Assembly: GCA_934792465.1 (NCBI GenBank)
Contig: CAKVOK010000068.1
Coordinates: forward strand, 1-15,058
DNA: 15,058 bases
Source of the DNA: an uncultured Clostridia bacterium
GTDB taxonomy: Bacteria; Bacillota; Clostridia; RUG12999
Direction: 5' to 3'
Of the stretch, positions 14,323 to 15,058 are shown in pieces (position 1 is the stretch's first letter; the number at the start of each line of letters is the position of its first letter). Position numbers and translations under genes: made by a program. The notes beneath the pieces are model-generated. The model did not search any database, was not told the origin of the DNA, and saw only the letters and a program-made list of their open reading frames with translations.

Positions 14323-14898
14323 ATGGGGACAAATAAAAAATTATTTTCAGGCAGCGGAACATATATTTCAAAAACGGCAATTGCAAAGCTTACATTGAAA
14401 AAGCACATACAAATGATTATAGGCGGATTCTTCACGGCGGTTTTTCTCTTTGGAATTATTTCGGGGGTTACAGGATACAACGAAAAGCTTCGTGATAATT
14501 TGATTACCAATATAGTCATGATTATTCCGTCTGCACTGCTTTTGATAAACGGTATTAAAAACGGCAGAATGGCAGGGCTTGCACTCCGCTACGATTCCAT
14601 ATTCATGTGCGACAATGACGGTACGGTTACTGTCGGGGAGCTGGCAAAGCAAGCCGGAAAGCCTCCGTTTAAGGTGCTTTCCGAGCTTGAGGTGCTTTTC
14701 CGCAAGGGTGTGTTCCGCGACTGCACTCTGCAAAAACAGGGTATGCCGTGCGTGTTTCTTTCGGGAAGAGAGGGCAGCAAAACAAGCTTTGTCAACGTTG
14801 TATGCGAAAAATGCAACGGAACGACAAAGCTTCGTGCCGGGACTTCAGGCAAATGCGAATATTGCGGAAATTGGATTTCAGACCGGAATAGAGGATAA
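14323..14898 (+). CDS. Two-helix membrane protein with wHTH and zinc ribbon
   Basis: The 191-residue protein begins 2 bases after the preceding stop, with GGAGG (14310-14314) inside the upstream gene, so the two are translationally coupled. Membrane helices lie at about residues 31-50 and 60-79, leaving both ends on the same side, presumably the cytoplasm. Residues about 98-138 (GTVTVGELAKQAGKPPFKV, then LSELEVLFRKGVFRD) look like a winged-helix unit: helix, turn, recognition helix and wing. A zinc ribbon follows with C161/C164 and C178/C181 (CEKCN...CEYCG). Membrane proteins with such a wHTH and zinc-ribbon tail occur in Firmicutes but have no clear function known to me. The wHTH may bind protein rather than DNA. 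It is the last convincing gene of the run. Confidence 0.84.
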   Translation: MGTNKKLFSGSGTYISKTAIAKLTLKKHIQMIIGGFFTAVFLFGIISGVTGYNEKLRDNLITNIVMIIPSALLLINGIKNGRMAGLALRYDSIFMCDNDGTVTVGELAKQAGKPPFKVLSELEVLFRKGVFRDCTLQKQGMPCVFLSGREGSKTSFVNVVCEKCNGTTKLRAGTSGKCEYCGNWISDRNRG

Positions 14899-14991
14899 AT
14901 GCAAAACCCAAAAGAATGGAGATGCAAAGTTATATCGAAAGATATTAACGCAGACAAAGAACCCAACAATTCGGATTATACTGTTATTTAA
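14899..14991 (+). CDS. Possible 30-residue ORF, doubtful
   Basis: An ATG directly follows the stop of the preceding gene (TAAATG), with AGAGG (14890-14894) 4 bases upstream, and runs 30 codons to TAA at 14989-14991. The peptide (MQNPKEWRCKVISKD...) is hydrophilic with no signal, helix or motif. Its position and Shine-Dalgarno allow a coupled small gene, but nothing else supports it. Confidence 0.2.
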   Translation: MQNPKEWRCKVISKDINADKEPNNSDYTVI

Positions 14992-14998
14992 TGACTGC

Positions 14999-15055
14999 TG
15001 AACAATTACAAAATGCACTCATATACTAATTTTTTCGGCATTTTGTAATTGTTCA
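14999..15055. repeat. Perfect 18-bp inverted repeat closing the gene run
   Basis: TGAACAATTACAAAATGC (14999-15016) is perfectly complementary to 15038-15055 (GCATTTTGTAATTGTTCA) around a 21-base loop that contains TTTTTT. It lies about 100 bases after the last convincing gene, where a terminator is expected. The stem is AT-rich and no T-run after the 3' arm is visible before the window ends. It could be a bidirectional terminator or one end of a small repeat element. Confidence 0.65.
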
Positions 15056-15058
15056 AGT

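Overview
The window looks like chromosomal DNA of a low-to-mid G+C Gram-positive anaerobe, most likely an uncultured gut-type Clostridia member. Reasons: strong AGGAGG-type ribosome binding sites, lipoprotein signals with a lipobox Cys, S-layer homology domains, GLUG and putative-Ig surface proteins, and Cys/His-rich surface modules typical of that class. No taxonomic marker gene is present, so this is an inference. All convincing genes lie on the + strand, closely spaced, with no RNA gene, transposase, integrase or CRISPR array.

Left part (1-5436): two large exported proteins come first. The one at 1-2340 enters the window already open, so its true start is upstream. It is built from H-W-x2-C-type Cys/His modules, an Ig-like segment and two tandem copies of a C-terminal domain of about 90 residues. 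The one at 2360-4909 has a signal peptide, GLUG-like repeats, two putative-Ig domains and one diverged copy of the same C-terminal domain. A small four-helix membrane protein follows at 5041-5436.

Central and right part (5514-14898): this is the core of the window. It contains a zinc-ribbon membrane protein (5514-6593), a TPM-domain membrane protein (6607-7383) and an SPFH/band-7 protein with three C-terminal zinc ribbons (10291-11625). Their order and architecture match YdjG, YdjH and YdjI of the Bacillus subtilis pspA-ydjGHI membrane-stress operon. No pspA is seen here. The core is interrupted by a DUF4428 zinc protein, an LRR/SLH wall-associated protein, a small lipoprotein and a 115-117 bp tandem duplication rich in hairpins. 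After the SPFH gene come a DUF6935-type protein, a HEAT-repeat lipoprotein, a TMEM43-like membrane protein and a two-helix membrane protein with winged-helix-like and zinc-ribbon segments. A long inverted repeat at 14999-15055 probably closes the transcription unit.

Proposed working picture (inference): an SPFH scaffold and zinc-ribbon adaptors on the cytoplasmic side, polytopic and TPM proteins in the membrane, and lipoprotein/SLH components outside form an envelope-associated complex. A degenerate copy of the SPFH gene's 3' end just upstream of the HEAT lipoprotein gene, and the near-identical tandem repeat before the SPFH gene, show that the locus has been rearranged.
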